This document shows, one piece after another, positions 39,987 to 48,757 of a stretch of DNA of 64,000 bases (its first letter is position 1; each line of letters opens with the position of its first letter). This stretch comes from Acidimicrobiales bacterium (GTDB lineage Bacteria > Actinomycetota > Acidimicrobiia > Acidimicrobiales > SZUA-35): the NCBI GenBank assembly GCA_041394265.1, contig JAWKIO010000005.1, forward strand, positions 4,898,001 to 4,962,000, given 5' to 3'. Made by a program: the position numbers and the translations under genes. The notes beneath the pieces are model-generated. The model saw only the letters and a list, made by a program, of their open reading frames with translations. It had not been told where the DNA came from and made no database searches.

Positions 39987-42077
39987 TCACCGTGGCCCCG
40001 GCTCGGCCGATCCCACGGTGTCGATGATGAACGCCAGCGTTCGGGCCTCGTCACGCCACGAGTCGTAGCGACCCGACGGGCCGCCATGACCGGCGCCCAG
40101 ATCGGTCCAGAGCAGGACCGGCGCGCCGCTGGTGGTGTGCTTCCGCAACCGCTGCACCCACTTCGCCGGTTCCCAGAACCCAACTCGAGGGTCGCTCAGC
40201 CCTGCGGTCGCGAAGACGGCCGGGTAGGGAAGGTTGCTCACGTTCTCATACGGGCTGTACGCCCGCATCGCTCGGTAGATCGCCTCGCTCTTGGCCGGGT
40301 TCCCCCACTCCTCCCATTCGGTGACGGTGAGCGGCAGGCTCGGATCGAGCATCGTGTTGATGTTGTCGACGAACGGCACCTGCGCCACCGCCGCCCCGAA
40401 CAACTCGGGCGCAAGGTTGATCACCGAGCCGACGAGCAGCCCGCCGGCCGAGCCGCCTCGCACCGCCAGTTGGGCCGGCGTGGTGAACCCCTCGGCAACG
40501 AGATGTTCGGCGCTCGCCACGGTGTCGGTGAACGTGTTGACCTTGTGCTCGAATTTGCCGCCGAGGTACCAGCGGCGGCCCATCTCGCCGCCACCACGGA
40601 CGTGGGCGATGGCGAAGACGAAGCCGCGGTCGAGCAGAGAGAGCCGAGCGACCGAGAAGCTGGGGTCCATCGACGCCTCGTAGGCGCCGTAGGCATAGAG
40701 GACACACGGCTGCGGGCCGTGCTCACCGCTCCCCCGCCGACGAACGAGACTGATCGGGATGCGAGCGCCGTCGCCGGCGGTGGCCCAGCTCCGCCAGGTC
40801 TCGTAGTCGTCGGAGTCGTAACCGCCGAGAACCTCCGACTGCTTGAGCAAGGTGCGCGCACCCGTGTCGAGGTCGATGGTGAACACCGACGGCGGCGACA
40901 CCATCGAGGTGTACCCGTAGCGCAGCACGCTGGTGTCGACCTCGACGTTGGCGCCGGCCCAGACCGAGTACACGGCCTCGGGTTGGTCGAGCACCCAGGT
41001 TTCGCCATCGCTCCAGCGGCGGACCGCCAGCCGAGTCAGCCCTTCGGCCCGTTCGAACAGCACCAGGTAGTCGCCCAGCGAGTCGAACCCGCTCACCATG
41101 ACATCGTCTCGCTCGGGCACGAGTTCGACCCACGACTCGTGGCCCGTCGAGTCGAGCGACGTGGTCATGATCCGGAAGTTCTCGGCACCGTCGTTGGTGT
41201 GGATGACCAGCTCGCCGTTGCGGTGCATGACGCCGTATTCGATGCCGTCACGGCGAGGTGTGACGATTCGGAGTTCGCCGGTGGGATCGTCGGCGGGCAA
41301 CAGCCAGGTCTCGTCGGTGATCGCCGACGACACACCGATGTGGATGAAGGAGTCGTCCTTGTCGCGGCCCACCGAAGCGAAGAAGCGCTCGTCGTCTTCA
41401 GTGAAGACGCAGACGTCGTCGTCGACCGCAGTACCGAGGACATGGCGCCACACCTGGAACGGTCGCATGGCGTCGTCGGGCTTGACGTAGAAGAAGGTCC
41501 GATGATCGCCCGCCCAGGCGCTGCCGTAGGTGACCCCCTCGATCCGGTCTGGCAGGTCCTCGCCGGTGGTGAGATCGCGGAAGCGCAGGGTGAAGAGTTC
41601 GTCGCCGGTCAGATCGTCGGCCCAGGCGAGCAGGCGGTGATCGATCGACACCTCGAACACGCCGACCTCGAAGTACTCGGCGTCGCCGGCTTCGACGTTC
41701 TCATCGAGCAGGATCTGCTCGTCGCCCTCGCCTGCCTCGGACGCGTCGGCCTCGTCGACGATGGGGCGGCGGCAGTGGATGGCGTATTGATCGCCCTCGA
41801 CGGTGCGGGTGTAGTACGACCATCCGTCCTTGCGGACCGGCACCGACAGGTCGGTCTCCTTCACCCGCTGCTTGATCTCGTCGAAGATGCGCTGCTGGAG
41901 CTCGGCGGTGGAGCCGAGCATGGCGTCGACGTAGGCGTTCTCGGCCTCGAGGTGGGTGGTGACTTCGGGCGACTTCTCGCGCATCCACGCGTAGTCGTCG
42001 ACCACGGTCTCACCCCACAGCACTCGTTCGGTCGGACGCGCCTCGGCCCGGGGTGCTTGCGCCTGCTCGGATTCCAT
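39987..42077 (-). CDS. ptrB: Prolyl oligopeptidase family serine peptidase (oligopeptidase B-like)
   Basis: The 696-residue cytosolic peptidase cuts short peptides, typically after basic residues for oligopeptidase B. The N-terminus (PTERVLWGETVVDDYAWMREKS) and a seven-bladed propeller (about 70-400) precede the alpha/beta-hydrolase domain. This holds the nucleophile near residue 543 in RGGSAGGLLVG and the acid and His loop near WTDLGAGHGG. Asp in GLSDPRVGFWEP matches the family. The assignment to protease II rests on the whole-length pattern. It converges on nothing and is divergent from the phosphatase gene. Confidence 0.85.
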   Translation of the reverse strand: MESEQAQAPRAEARPTERVLWGETVVDDYAWMREKSPEVTTHLEAENAYVDAMLGSTAELQQRIFDEIKQRVKETDLSVPVRKDGWSYYTRTVEGDQYAIHCRRPIVDEADASEAGEGDEQILLDENVEAGDAEYFEVGVFEVSIDHRLLAWADDLTGDELFTLRFRDLTTGEDLPDRIEGVTYGSAWAGDHRTFFYVKPDDAMRPFQVWRHVLGTAVDDDVCVFTEDDERFFASVGRDKDDSFIHIGVSSAITDETWLLPADDPTGELRIVTPRRDGIEYGVMHRNGELVIHTNDGAENFRIMTTSLDSTGHESWVELVPERDDVMVSGFDSLGDYLVLFERAEGLTRLAVRRWSDGETWVLDQPEAVYSVWAGANVEVDTSVLRYGYTSMVSPPSVFTIDLDTGARTLLKQSEVLGGYDSDDYETWRSWATAGDGARIPISLVRRRGSGEHGPQPCVLYAYGAYEASMDPSFSVARLSLLDRGFVFAIAHVRGGGEMGRRWYLGGKFEHKVNTFTDTVASAEHLVAEGFTTPAQLAVRGGSAGGLLVGSVINLAPELFGAAVAQVPFVDNINTMLDPSLPLTVTEWEEWGNPAKSEAIYRAMRAYSPYENVSNLPYPAVFATAGLSDPRVGFWEPAKWVQRLRKHTTSGAPVLLWTDLGAGHGGPSGRYDSWRDEARTLAFIIDTVGSAEPGPR

Positions 42078-42116
42078 GGCCGGAGGCTAGCGGGAGGCCC
42101 TGGCATGGCGGCCAGA

Positions 42117-42230
42117 CCCGTTCTGTGCGTCAAACACCTCGCTTTCTCCGAACTGTGCGCCAAACTTCCCGCTCGCGGGAACTGTGACGCACAGAACGGG
42201 ATTCGCGGTGAGAATGACGCACAGTTCGGG
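42117..42230. repeat. REP-like nested inverted repeats in a divergent intergenic region
   Basis: Four copies of a 16-bp motif occur. Copy 1 CCCGTTCTGTGCGTCA (42117-42132) is the exact reverse complement of copy 3 TGACGCACAGAACGGG (42185-42200). Copy 2 TCCGAACTGTGCGCCA (42147-42162) pairs 14 of 16 with copy 4 TGACGCACAGTTCGGG (42215-42230). A further palindrome TTCCCGCTCGCGGGAA (42166-42181) sits in the centre. The element fills the 184-bp gap between the oligopeptidase and phosphatase starts. Confidence 0.7.
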
Positions 42231-42261
42231 ATCGGTGGGGGTGGCGACTAGCTTCGGCGGG

Positions 42262-42966
42262 GTGACGACGACACCCGAACCCAAGTCCTATCCCCAGACC
42301 TTCTTCCAGCCGCCACCTGGGGCGTGCCAGATCGTGCTCGTCCGCCACGGCCAGTCGGCCCCGTTCGTCGAGGGCACACCCTTCCCGCTGGTCGACGGCC
42401 AGGGCGATCCCCCTCTGTCACCGCTGGGGCGGTTCCAGGCCGAGCGGGTCGCCGAGCGCTTGCGAGATGAGCCGATCGACGCCGTCTACGCGTCGTCGCT
42501 CCAGCGCACCGTGCAGACGGTCTCGCCGCTGTCGGCATTGCTCGGTCTCGACATCGCGATCGAAGCCGATCTGCGAGAGGTCCACCTCGGTGAGGGCGAG
42601 GGCGGACGGTTCCGGCAGATGGCCGCCGAGGGCCACCCGGCCACGGTCCGCATGCGGGAGCGCCGCGAGTGGGGCGAGATCCCCGGAGCCGAGACCAACG
42701 AGATCTTCACCCGGCGCACGGTCGGCGCCATCGAGGCGATCACGTCTCGCCATCCCGATCAGCTCGTCGTGGTCGCCTGCCACGGCGGCGTGGTCGGCGC
42801 CCTCCTCGGGCATGCCACCGGCACCGACGCCTTCACGTTCGCCGGCTGCCGCAATGGCGCCATCTCGATGCTCGTGGTCGATCCGGCTGGACCGTGGGTG
42901 GTCCGATCGTTCAACGACGCTGCCCACACGGGACCCCTCACCGCCGACGCCGAACCCCCGACCTGA
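42262..42966 (+). CDS. Histidine phosphatase (phosphoglycerate mutase-like) family protein
   Basis: The 234-residue protein from GTG 42262 carries the phosphohistidine motif LVRHGQSAP near residue 28, a phosphate-pocket Arg and Glu (RREWGEIPGAET), and the second catalytic His in VVVACHGGVVGAL. This is the histidine phosphatase superfamily, whose members act on sugar phosphates, phosphoglycerate or phosphoproteins. The substrate cannot be fixed. The ATG frames upstream lie in the repeat element and are unlikely starts. Confidence 0.85.
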   Translation: MTTTPEPKSYPQTFFQPPPGACQIVLVRHGQSAPFVEGTPFPLVDGQGDPPLSPLGRFQAERVAERLRDEPIDAVYASSLQRTVQTVSPLSALLGLDIAIEADLREVHLGEGEGGRFRQMAAEGHPATVRMRERREWGEIPGAETNEIFTRRTVGAIEAITSRHPDQLVVVACHGGVVGALLGHATGTDAFTFAGCRNGAISMLVVDPAGPWVVRSFNDAAHTGPLTADAEPPT

Positions 42967-43094
42967 TCAGGGCCGACGGTCGGATGGGTGAGCACATCTC
43001 CACGGCGGGGAATCCACCCAGCAGGGCATCCTTCCGTCGCAGACTCACCTAGGGTACGGTCCTGGGCACGGTCCGTGGCCGCGGGAAGAAGGAC

Positions 43095-44543
43095 ATGGCG
43101 GAATCTCTGTGGGGAAAGCGCTATCGAGTAGCAGCGGCGGTGTTGCTCGGTGGTTCAGCGCTCTTGGCGTTACTCGATCTCGCTGCGAGATCGGGTTCCA
43201 CCAGCGCGTCCGCCGCACTCACGCTGATCGCCATCGCCCTGGCGTTGACCGCCGTCGTCGCGGCCTTCATCCCGTGGGAGAACATCGACAATCCCTGGAT
43301 CCGCTTGCTCCCTGCCGCCGTCGCCACGATCGCACTCGTCGGCGCCATCACGGTGGGCGGCGCGGCCAGCACTCGCTACGCCCCGGTCGGCCTCACGGTC
43401 ATCGCTGCGCTGATCCTGGGGTTCGTCGGCTTCGTGTCTGCCCCGGGCCTGTCGCTCGGGCTCAGCCCAGTGCTCCTCCTCACCCTTCTCCTCGCCTACT
43501 GGCGTGAGTCGGATCGGCTGTCGCTCGCCCTTCCACTCGTTGCGGTACCGGCCGGCGCGCTGGCGGCAGAGGTCGTCTCTGCGCTCGTCGACCGGGTCAC
43601 CCGATCAGGCTCGCAGGGCGACACCCGCCTTCAGCGGCTCGGACAACTCGAAGACGTCCTGCGCCGCTTCCGCCAGCCCGGTTCGCTCGAACAGGCGGCC
43701 CACCAGGTGGCTGCGGCCGCCACCGAGATCTTCGACGTCGAGCGGGCCACCGTCGTACTCCGAGACACCCAGGGTTCGCTGATCCCGGTGAGCGTCGGGG
43801 CGACCACCAACAATGCGCCGGGTCCGCTCGCCTCCCAGCTCGTCGCCAAGGCCGTCACCGGCGACCAGCCCGAGTTCATCCCCACCGAGACCAACGGCAC
43901 CATGCTCGTGCTCCCTCTTCCGGCGGCCGAGGCGCCCGCCGGCGCGGTCCTCGTCTACCCGATCGCCACGACCGACCCGGAGTTCACGCTCGAACTGGCC
44001 CGCCTCTTCGCCGTGCAGATCGCCATCGCGATCGAGCACCTCTTCGTCATCGACGAGCTCAACCGGGCGACGACCCGCGACGAACTCACGGGCATCGGCA
44101 ACCGTCGCCACGCTGAAGCACTGCTCCGGGCGCTCCAGCCCGGCGACGCTCTGATCCTGCTCGACCTCGACGGGTTCAAGACCATCAACGACACCCAGGG
44201 CCATCCTGCCGGTGACCTCGTCCTCCAGGCGCTCAGTCGGCATCTGCAAGAGACGCTGCGTGACTCCGACACCTCAGCTCGCCTCGGCGGCGACGAGTTC
44301 TTGATCGTTGCCCGACGAGCCTTCGCCGATCCCCTCACGGTCGCCAACCGTGTGCTCCTCGGCTGGGAACACCAGGCACACGGCACCACACTCAGCGCCG
44401 GTGTCGCCCTGCACGAGGCCGATCACCCCTCGGAGGAGACCTTCGAGCGAGCCGACCGAGCGCTGTATCGAGCCAAGGCGAAAGGCAAGAACCAGGCGCA
44501 GTTGTGGCGTCCGGGACTGACCGTCGACGACGCCGCGAGCTGA
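43095..44543 (+). CDS. Membrane diguanylate cyclase with GAF-like and GGDEF domains
   Basis: It makes cyclic di-GMP. The 482-residue protein has about six transmembrane helices in the first 160 residues, a GAF-like sensor at about 190-325 (LEQAAHQVAAAATEIFDVERATV) and a GGDEF domain at 330-470. The domain contains DELTGIGNRRHAEALL, LLDLDGFKTINDTQGHPAGD and the intact active-site GGDEF in SARLGGDEFLIV. No inhibitory RxxD I-site was clearly identified 5 residues upstream. It is followed by a convergent MerR gene. Confidence 0.9.
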   Translation: MAESLWGKRYRVAAAVLLGGSALLALLDLAARSGSTSASAALTLIAIALALTAVVAAFIPWENIDNPWIRLLPAAVATIALVGAITVGGAASTRYAPVGLTVIAALILGFVGFVSAPGLSLGLSPVLLLTLLLAYWRESDRLSLALPLVAVPAGALAAEVVSALVDRVTRSGSQGDTRLQRLGQLEDVLRRFRQPGSLEQAAHQVAAAATEIFDVERATVVLRDTQGSLIPVSVGATTNNAPGPLASQLVAKAVTGDQPEFIPTETNGTMLVLPLPAAEAPAGAVLVYPIATTDPEFTLELARLFAVQIAIAIEHLFVIDELNRATTRDELTGIGNRRHAEALLRALQPGDALILLDLDGFKTINDTQGHPAGDLVLQALSRHLQETLRDSDTSARLGGDEFLIVARRAFADPLTVANRVLLGWEHQAHGTTLSAGVALHEADHPSEETFERADRALYRAKAKGKNQAQLWRPGLTVDDAAS

Positions 44544-44581
44544 GCCGACCAGCCGCAAACGGCCCACCGAGCGAGCAGCGG

Positions 44582-45031
44582 CTACGACGCTCGCTGCGCT
44601 CCCGGCAACGGCAAACGAAGCTGCACGATGGCGGCGTCGATCTCTTCCTTCACGCCGGCCATCGGCAGGATGTTCAGCACACCCTGGCCTCGCTGCAGCA
44701 GCTCGATGAGCTCGTCGCCGGAGCTGATGACGACCGAATTGGCGCCGTTGATCACGAGGTTGGCCGAAGCGACGTCTTCGCCGAGTTGGTTGCGGAGGAA
44801 GGCGAACGCCTCGCGGACCGATTCGAGCCGGATGCCTGCGTCGAGCAGAGTCTTCACGACCTTCAGCTCGAGCAGGTCGCGGTAGGAATAGCGACGACGT
44901 GAACCCGAGCCGTGGGCCTCGGCGATCGACGGCTTGATCAGATCGGTGCGCGCCCAGTAGTCGAGCTGGCGGTACGTGATGCCAACGATCTCGGCTGTGC
45001 GCTTCCCACTGAAACTGTCTTCGACCGGCAC
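44582..45031 (-). CDS. MerR family regulator, Rv1830 (ResR/McdR)-like
   Basis: The 149-residue regulator has an N-terminal MerR winged HTH (RTAEIVGITYRQLDYWARTDLIKP) with a basic wing RRRYSYRDLLELKVVK, a linker helix, and a C-terminal part (SANLVINGANSVVISSGDEL) that matches the single-MerR gene found in mycobacteria two genes from garA. That group is linked to cell division and drug resilience. Here the position relative to the GarA/MerR/nuclease cassette is conserved except for an inserted kinase gene on the other strand. Confidence 0.85.
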   Translation of the reverse strand: MPVEDSFSGKRTAEIVGITYRQLDYWARTDLIKPSIAEAHGSGSRRRYSYRDLLELKVVKTLLDAGIRLESVREAFAFLRNQLGEDVASANLVINGANSVVISSGDELIELLQRGQGVLNILPMAGVKEEIDAAIVQLRLPLPGAQRAS

Positions 45032-45101
45032 CGGCCAAACCTCCTCGAGTTGGTGTCGTCGGGCCCTTCGCCCGGCCGGCGCGATCGATGTGTCACGCGC
45101 C

Positions 45102-45175
45102 CGTAATTACGACAGTGCAACCAGGGGAAACCTTAAAGTGAGGTCGAGACCGGGTCAAGGACCGTTCGCGCGAAC
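45102..45175. promoter_or_regulatory. Two palindromes in the MerR/kinase divergent region
   Basis: CGTAATTACG (45102-45111) and GTTCGCGCGAAC (45164-45175) are perfect palindromes in the 249-bp gap between the divergent starts of the MerR gene (45031) and the phosphotransferase gene (45281). MerR proteins bind palindromes in promoters, so one may be an autoregulatory operator. No -35/-10 pair was confidently identified. Confidence 0.4.
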
Positions 45176-45280
45176 CGCGCGTGACCTGCCACTACTCGTG
45201 TTCTCCCGACCACAGCAACACCAGTAACTCCGCCGCACTGCGAACCCAACCGACGCACCGAGACCCACGCCGAGAGCCCC

Positions 45281-46309
45281 ATGACCATGCAGCGAGCCCG
45301 ATCGGCCGCCACCGCCACTTTCCCCGATCGCACGATCCGCTCCGTCGAGGATCTCAACCGAGGGCGCGGGGTCTTCAGTGAGGTCTACCGCGTGGAGTTC
45401 GAACCGAGTGCCGGTGGCGGACCCGTGTCGATCGCGGTCAAGCTCGGCGTCGAGGGCCCCAATGGTGATGCCGCCCGACGGAGTGGGGCGTACGACCGCG
45501 AGGCACTGGCGTACCGCCAGCTTCTCCCCCACCTCGACGTGCACGCACCGACGTGCCACGCCGTGATCGATGACCCACTCGGCCCTGCGCTCGTGCTCGA
45601 GGACCTCTCGGCGCACCGCATCGTCGATCAACTCGACGGGCTGTCCCCCGACGACGCCGTCGCGATCGCCGCCGCGCTCGGTCGGCTCCACCGCAGCAGC
45701 CGACCGACAGTGGCAACCGACGACAAGTCAGCGACCAACGACGGGGCAACGGTCAGCGGCGTGCGAAGCAATACGGTGGCCGGCCTCGACCCAGGTGCAC
45801 TCCGGCTCGGCCTGGCGACGCTCGCTGATCGTTGGTCTGACACGGTGAGCCCCGGCGAGCTCGCGGCCTTCACGCGGCTGGTCGATGCGCAGGACGCAGT
45901 CGCGGCGCGCTTCGCCGACGCTGGACCATCGGTGCTGTGCCACGGTGATCCCCGGGCCGACAACCTGGTCTTCCGTCCCGACGATGGCCAGCCGGTGTTC
46001 TTCGATTGGCAGCAGATCGCGCAGCAGCCCGGCGTCGGCGACCTGGCGTGGATGCTGGCCACCAGCCTCGAACCGGCCACCCGCCGTACCGTCGAGCACG
46101 ACGCGCTGGCCACCTATGGTGCGGCGGCCGGCATCGAGATCGACCACGATTCCCTACGGGCCGGCTTCGCCTTGCCGGCGTTGGCTGTGCTGTTCCTCGC
46201 GCAACGCCAGGCGGTCGATGCTCGCACCACGGCGTTCATCGCGACCAGCCTGCGCCGTATCGCCCAGGCCGTACTCGATCTCGATCTCGTCGGTCTGATC
46301 GACTGCTAG
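45281..46309 (+). CDS. Aminoglycoside/choline-kinase-like phosphotransferase
   Basis: The 342-residue protein has the small-molecule kinase fold: an N-lobe with the ATP lysine in PVSIAVKLG and the acid in AYDREALAYRQLL, a hinge region PALVLEDLSAH, the catalytic loop LCHGDPRADNLVF and the metal-binding Asp in FFDWQQIAQQPG. The full pattern matches the APH/EcKinase superfamily. The substrate is unknown, and antibiotic resistance cannot be claimed. It is the only plus-strand gene inside an otherwise conserved minus-strand cassette, which suggests insertion. Confidence 0.8.
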   Translation: MTMQRARSAATATFPDRTIRSVEDLNRGRGVFSEVYRVEFEPSAGGGPVSIAVKLGVEGPNGDAARRSGAYDREALAYRQLLPHLDVHAPTCHAVIDDPLGPALVLEDLSAHRIVDQLDGLSPDDAVAIAAALGRLHRSSRPTVATDDKSATNDGATVSGVRSNTVAGLDPGALRLGLATLADRWSDTVSPGELAAFTRLVDAQDAVAARFADAGPSVLCHGDPRADNLVFRPDDGQPVFFDWQQIAQQPGVGDLAWMLATSLEPATRRTVEHDALATYGAAAGIEIDHDSLRAGFALPALAVLFLAQRQAVDARTTAFIATSLRRIAQAVLDLDLVGLIDC

Positions 46310-46313
46310 CTGC

Positions 46314-46811
46314 TCAAGATTTGAAGTCGTCGGGATTGGCCTGATCGAGGAACTTGCGGAGCTCCTCGACCATCTGCTCGGCCTCGTCTTCGCTCTCGTC
46401 GGGTTCTTCGTCGATGCCTGCTTCGTCGACCAGCGCCTCGTTGGCGAGGATCGGCGCGTGGGCGCGAACGGCGAGTGCAACCGCATCCGACGTGCGGGCC
46501 GAGAACCGGTGCTCACTGCCGTCACCGACCCGCAGCACGATTTCTGCGTAGTACGTGCCCTGCCGCAGTTCGGTGACCACCACGTGGTCGAGGGTGGCGC
46601 CCAGACCATCGATGACGGTCACGAACAGGTCGTGGGTCATCGGCCGAGGCGTGGGCTGGCCGGAGAGGGCGAGATCGATGGCGTGGGCCTCGGGCCCGCC
46701 GATGTAGATGGGAACCGTCCGCCTCGTGCCGGTGGCTTCACGCAGCAGGAGGATGGGTGCATTGGTGGGCATCTGGACGCGGACGCCGACCAATTCCATT
46801 TCGACCGTCAT
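46314..46811 (-). CDS. Bifunctional nuclease domain protein (DUF151, Rv1829-like)
   Basis: The start at 46811 gives MTVEMELVGVRVQMPTNAPI. Over residues 1-135 it is a bifunctional nuclease (BFN) domain, with VPIYIGGPEAHAIDLALSG, TVIDGLGATLDHVVVTELR and FSARTSDAVALAVRAHAPI. A very acidic tail follows (DEEPDESEDEAEQM). Plant and bacterial members show RNase/DNase activity. The physiological role in actinobacteria is not settled. It lies 78 bp after the Rv1828-like regulator, in the mycobacterial order. Confidence 0.85.
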   Translation of the reverse strand: MTVEMELVGVRVQMPTNAPILLLREATGTRRTVPIYIGGPEAHAIDLALSGQPTPRPMTHDLFVTVIDGLGATLDHVVVTELRQGTYYAEIVLRVGDGSEHRFSARTSDAVALAVRAHAPILANEALVDEAGIDEEPDESEDEAEQMVEELRKFLDQANPDDFKS

Positions 46812-46889
46812 GGCGACACCGTAGTCGACGCCACGCCGAGTCACCCCGTCGACTCGCACCGTTCATGACCTCGGCGCCCGCCGAACCGA

Positions 46890-47876
46890 TCAGTGCTTCG
46901 GGAGGAGTTCCTCGGCGGCCTGGCGCATCAGGATCGAACGCAAGCTTCCGGCGAGATCGGTGAGATCGTCGAGGGTCTCGTGCGCCTTGCGACGGGTCTC
47001 GGCATCGCGCCGGTGCAGCATCGGCTCCACGACCTGGTGGACCAAACCCATCTCTCGCTCGGCGCCGATCAGGAACGTGCGAAGGTGGCGAGGCTCGAGT
47101 CCGAAGGCGGCGAACTGGGCGGCGATGCGAGCGATGAGCAGCGCCGTGTTGTCATAGAGCACGGTGGGACCCGCCTTGCGCCCCTTCACGAGCCCGTAGC
47201 GCTCGAGATCGGCGAGCATCTTGACCGAACACCCCGACGACTCCGACAGCTCGTCTCGTGTCAGCGCGAGCGGCGCCACCGGCTCGTCGACCACCACCGT
47301 GGGCTCGCCGGCATCAGATTCGTCGGCGATCGACGGTGCCATTGGCGCCGCGTCGGCTGCCGCCGACTCGGTGGTCGGATCGGTCTCGCCGTTGTCGCCG
47401 GACACCTCGACCGGTGATGTCGCCCCTGCGTCTGGCTCGGCGCCGGAGGTGGCGTTGGCGTTGGTGGCGACCGCCGACTCCGACGAGAGCGGGACGACGT
47501 CGGGCGCCACCGGACTCGGCCGCTTCGGAGCCACCTCGCCGCCTGGCGAAGGCTCGGCCTCTGCCCGCGTGGATGCCGGCGGGTGGTCGCCGTTGGCACC
47601 GCTGAAGTCGAGCAATCCCTGTTCGGTGTCGCCCGACTTGATGCGGTCGCGGATCACCTTGAGCGGCAGGTAGTGATCGCGCTGTTGGATCAGGATCCAC
47701 TGGAGCAGGTCGAAGTCGCTCTGGTAGAAGCGGCGGTAGCCAGACGGGGTGCGCTCCGGTTCGATCAGACCCTGACTCTCGAGGAACCGGATCTTCGAGA
47801 TGGTGATCTCCGGAAACTCGTCCTGCAGGAGCGACAGCACCTCACCGATCGACCAGTACTCGCCGTCGCCCATCAA
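46890..47876 (-). CDS. MerR family regulator, Rv1828/FtsR-like
   Basis: The 328-residue regulator has an N-terminal MerR-type HTH (WSIGEVLSLLQDEFPEITIS, KIRFLESQGLIEPERTPSGY, RRFYQSDFDLLQWI) and, after an Ala/Pro/Thr-rich linker of about 100 residues, a second MerR-like winged helix (LALTRDELSESSGCSVKMLA). The C-terminal helical part is conserved. Homologues FtsR/Rv1828 regulate ftsZ and cell division in corynebacteria and mycobacteria; a similar target is inferred. The linker is longer than usual. Its ATG overlaps the FHA gene stop (ATGA). Confidence 0.85.
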   Translation of the reverse strand: MMGDGEYWSIGEVLSLLQDEFPEITISKIRFLESQGLIEPERTPSGYRRFYQSDFDLLQWILIQQRDHYLPLKVIRDRIKSGDTEQGLLDFSGANGDHPPASTRAEAEPSPGGEVAPKRPSPVAPDVVPLSSESAVATNANATSGAEPDAGATSPVEVSGDNGETDPTTESAAADAAPMAPSIADESDAGEPTVVVDEPVAPLALTRDELSESSGCSVKMLADLERYGLVKGRKAGPTVLYDNTALLIARIAAQFAAFGLEPRHLRTFLIGAEREMGLVHQVVEPMLHRRDAETRRKAHETLDDLTDLAGSLRSILMRQAAEELLPKH

Positions 47877-48361
47877 TCATCGGCTCCGAGTTCGAGATAC
47901 ACGAGCTTGAACTTGCCGACCTGGAGTTCGTCGCCGTCGCTGAGCGGGCCCTGCTCGATCAGTTCCTTGTTGATGTAGGTGCCATTGAGGCTGCCGGCGT
48001 CGACGACCTCGAAGCCGCCGTTGGCTCGACGGACCTCGGCGTGGCGCCGGGACACCGTGATGTCGTCGAGGAAGATGTCGCTGTCGGGATGGCGACCGAT
48101 GGTGATCAGATCGGCGTCGAGCGCGATGCGGCTGCCTCGCTTGCTACCGACCCGCACCACGAACATCGCCTGCACTCGTTCGGCCTGGGCCTGCGCATCG
48201 GCCACCGAGTCGGGGGTGATCGCCGTTGGGCCGGTGGCGTCGAGGCTTGCGGTGTGTTCCTGGAACTGGGGGCGCGACAGCTGCTTGCCGCACGACATGC
48301 AGAAGTTGGCGCCGATCGGATTGTCGTAGTTGCAGTGCGTGCAGACGCTGTCCACTGCCAC
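47873..48361 (-). CDS. GarA/OdhI-like FHA-domain protein with N-terminal zinc ribbon
   Basis: The 162-residue protein carries four zinc-ribbon cysteines (C7, C10, C21, C24) and a C-terminal FHA domain (about 68-160). The FHA residues are ITIGRHPDSDIFLDD, the phosphothreonine-binding Ser and His in VSRRHAEV, and SLNGTYIN. GarA regulates 2-oxoglutarate dehydrogenase and glutamate metabolism after phosphorylation by PknB/PknG. The ETTS motif phosphorylated in mycobacterial GarA is not visible here, so phospho-control is uncertain. Position next to gcvH and the Rv1828-like regulator matches garA. Confidence 0.8.
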   Translation of the reverse strand: MAVDSVCTHCNYDNPIGANFCMSCGKQLSRPQFQEHTASLDATGPTAITPDSVADAQAQAERVQAMFVVRVGSKRGSRIALDADLITIGRHPDSDIFLDDITVSRRHAEVRRANGGFEVVDAGSLNGTYINKELIEQGPLSDGDELQVGKFKLVYLELGADD

Positions 48362-48363
48362 CC

Positions 48364-48747
48364 TCAGCCCTCGGTGAGTGAGCGATATGCCTCGGCATCG
48401 AGCAGGGCCGACAGGTCGGCGTCGTCGGCCAGCTCGATCACGCAGATCCAGCCGTCACCGTAGGGGTCTTCGTTGAGACGCTCCGGAGCGTCGACCAACT
48501 CGGTGTTGACCTCGACGACCGTGCCGTTGAGCGGGGTGTAGATCTCCGACACCGACTTGGTCGACTCGACCTCGCCCACCGCCGACCCCGCAGTGTGCGC
48601 CGCTCCGACCTCGGGAAGCTCGACGAAGACGACCTCGCCGAGGTGATCCTGGGCGTAATCGGTGATCCCGACACGAACTCGGCCGTCGGCTTCTGCACGA
48701 ACCCACTCGTGGTCGGAGGAATACCGAAGATCATCAGGCACGTTCAT
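48364..48747 (-). CDS. gcvH: Glycine cleavage system H protein
   Basis: The 127-residue lipoyl carrier shuttles the aminomethyl group between the P, T and L proteins of glycine cleavage. It has LRYSSDHEWVRAE, VFVELPEVGA and the lipoyl-lysine motif GEVESTKSVSEIY, with the modified Lys in ESTKS. The C-terminus DGWICVIELADDADL is typical. It is 2 bp from the FHA gene, the same order as in mycobacteria. The other gcv genes are not in the window. Confidence 0.95.
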   Translation of the reverse strand: MNVPDDLRYSSDHEWVRAEADGRVRVGITDYAQDHLGEVVFVELPEVGAAHTAGSAVGEVESTKSVSEIYTPLNGTVVEVNTELVDAPERLNEDPYGDGWICVIELADDADLSALLDAEAYRSLTEG

Positions 48748-48757
48748 ACGGCCCACG

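Noticed and set aside
43052..43057. GGGTAC as a SigF -10 before the diguanylate cyclase
   Set aside because: No GTTT is found 15-17 nt upstream.
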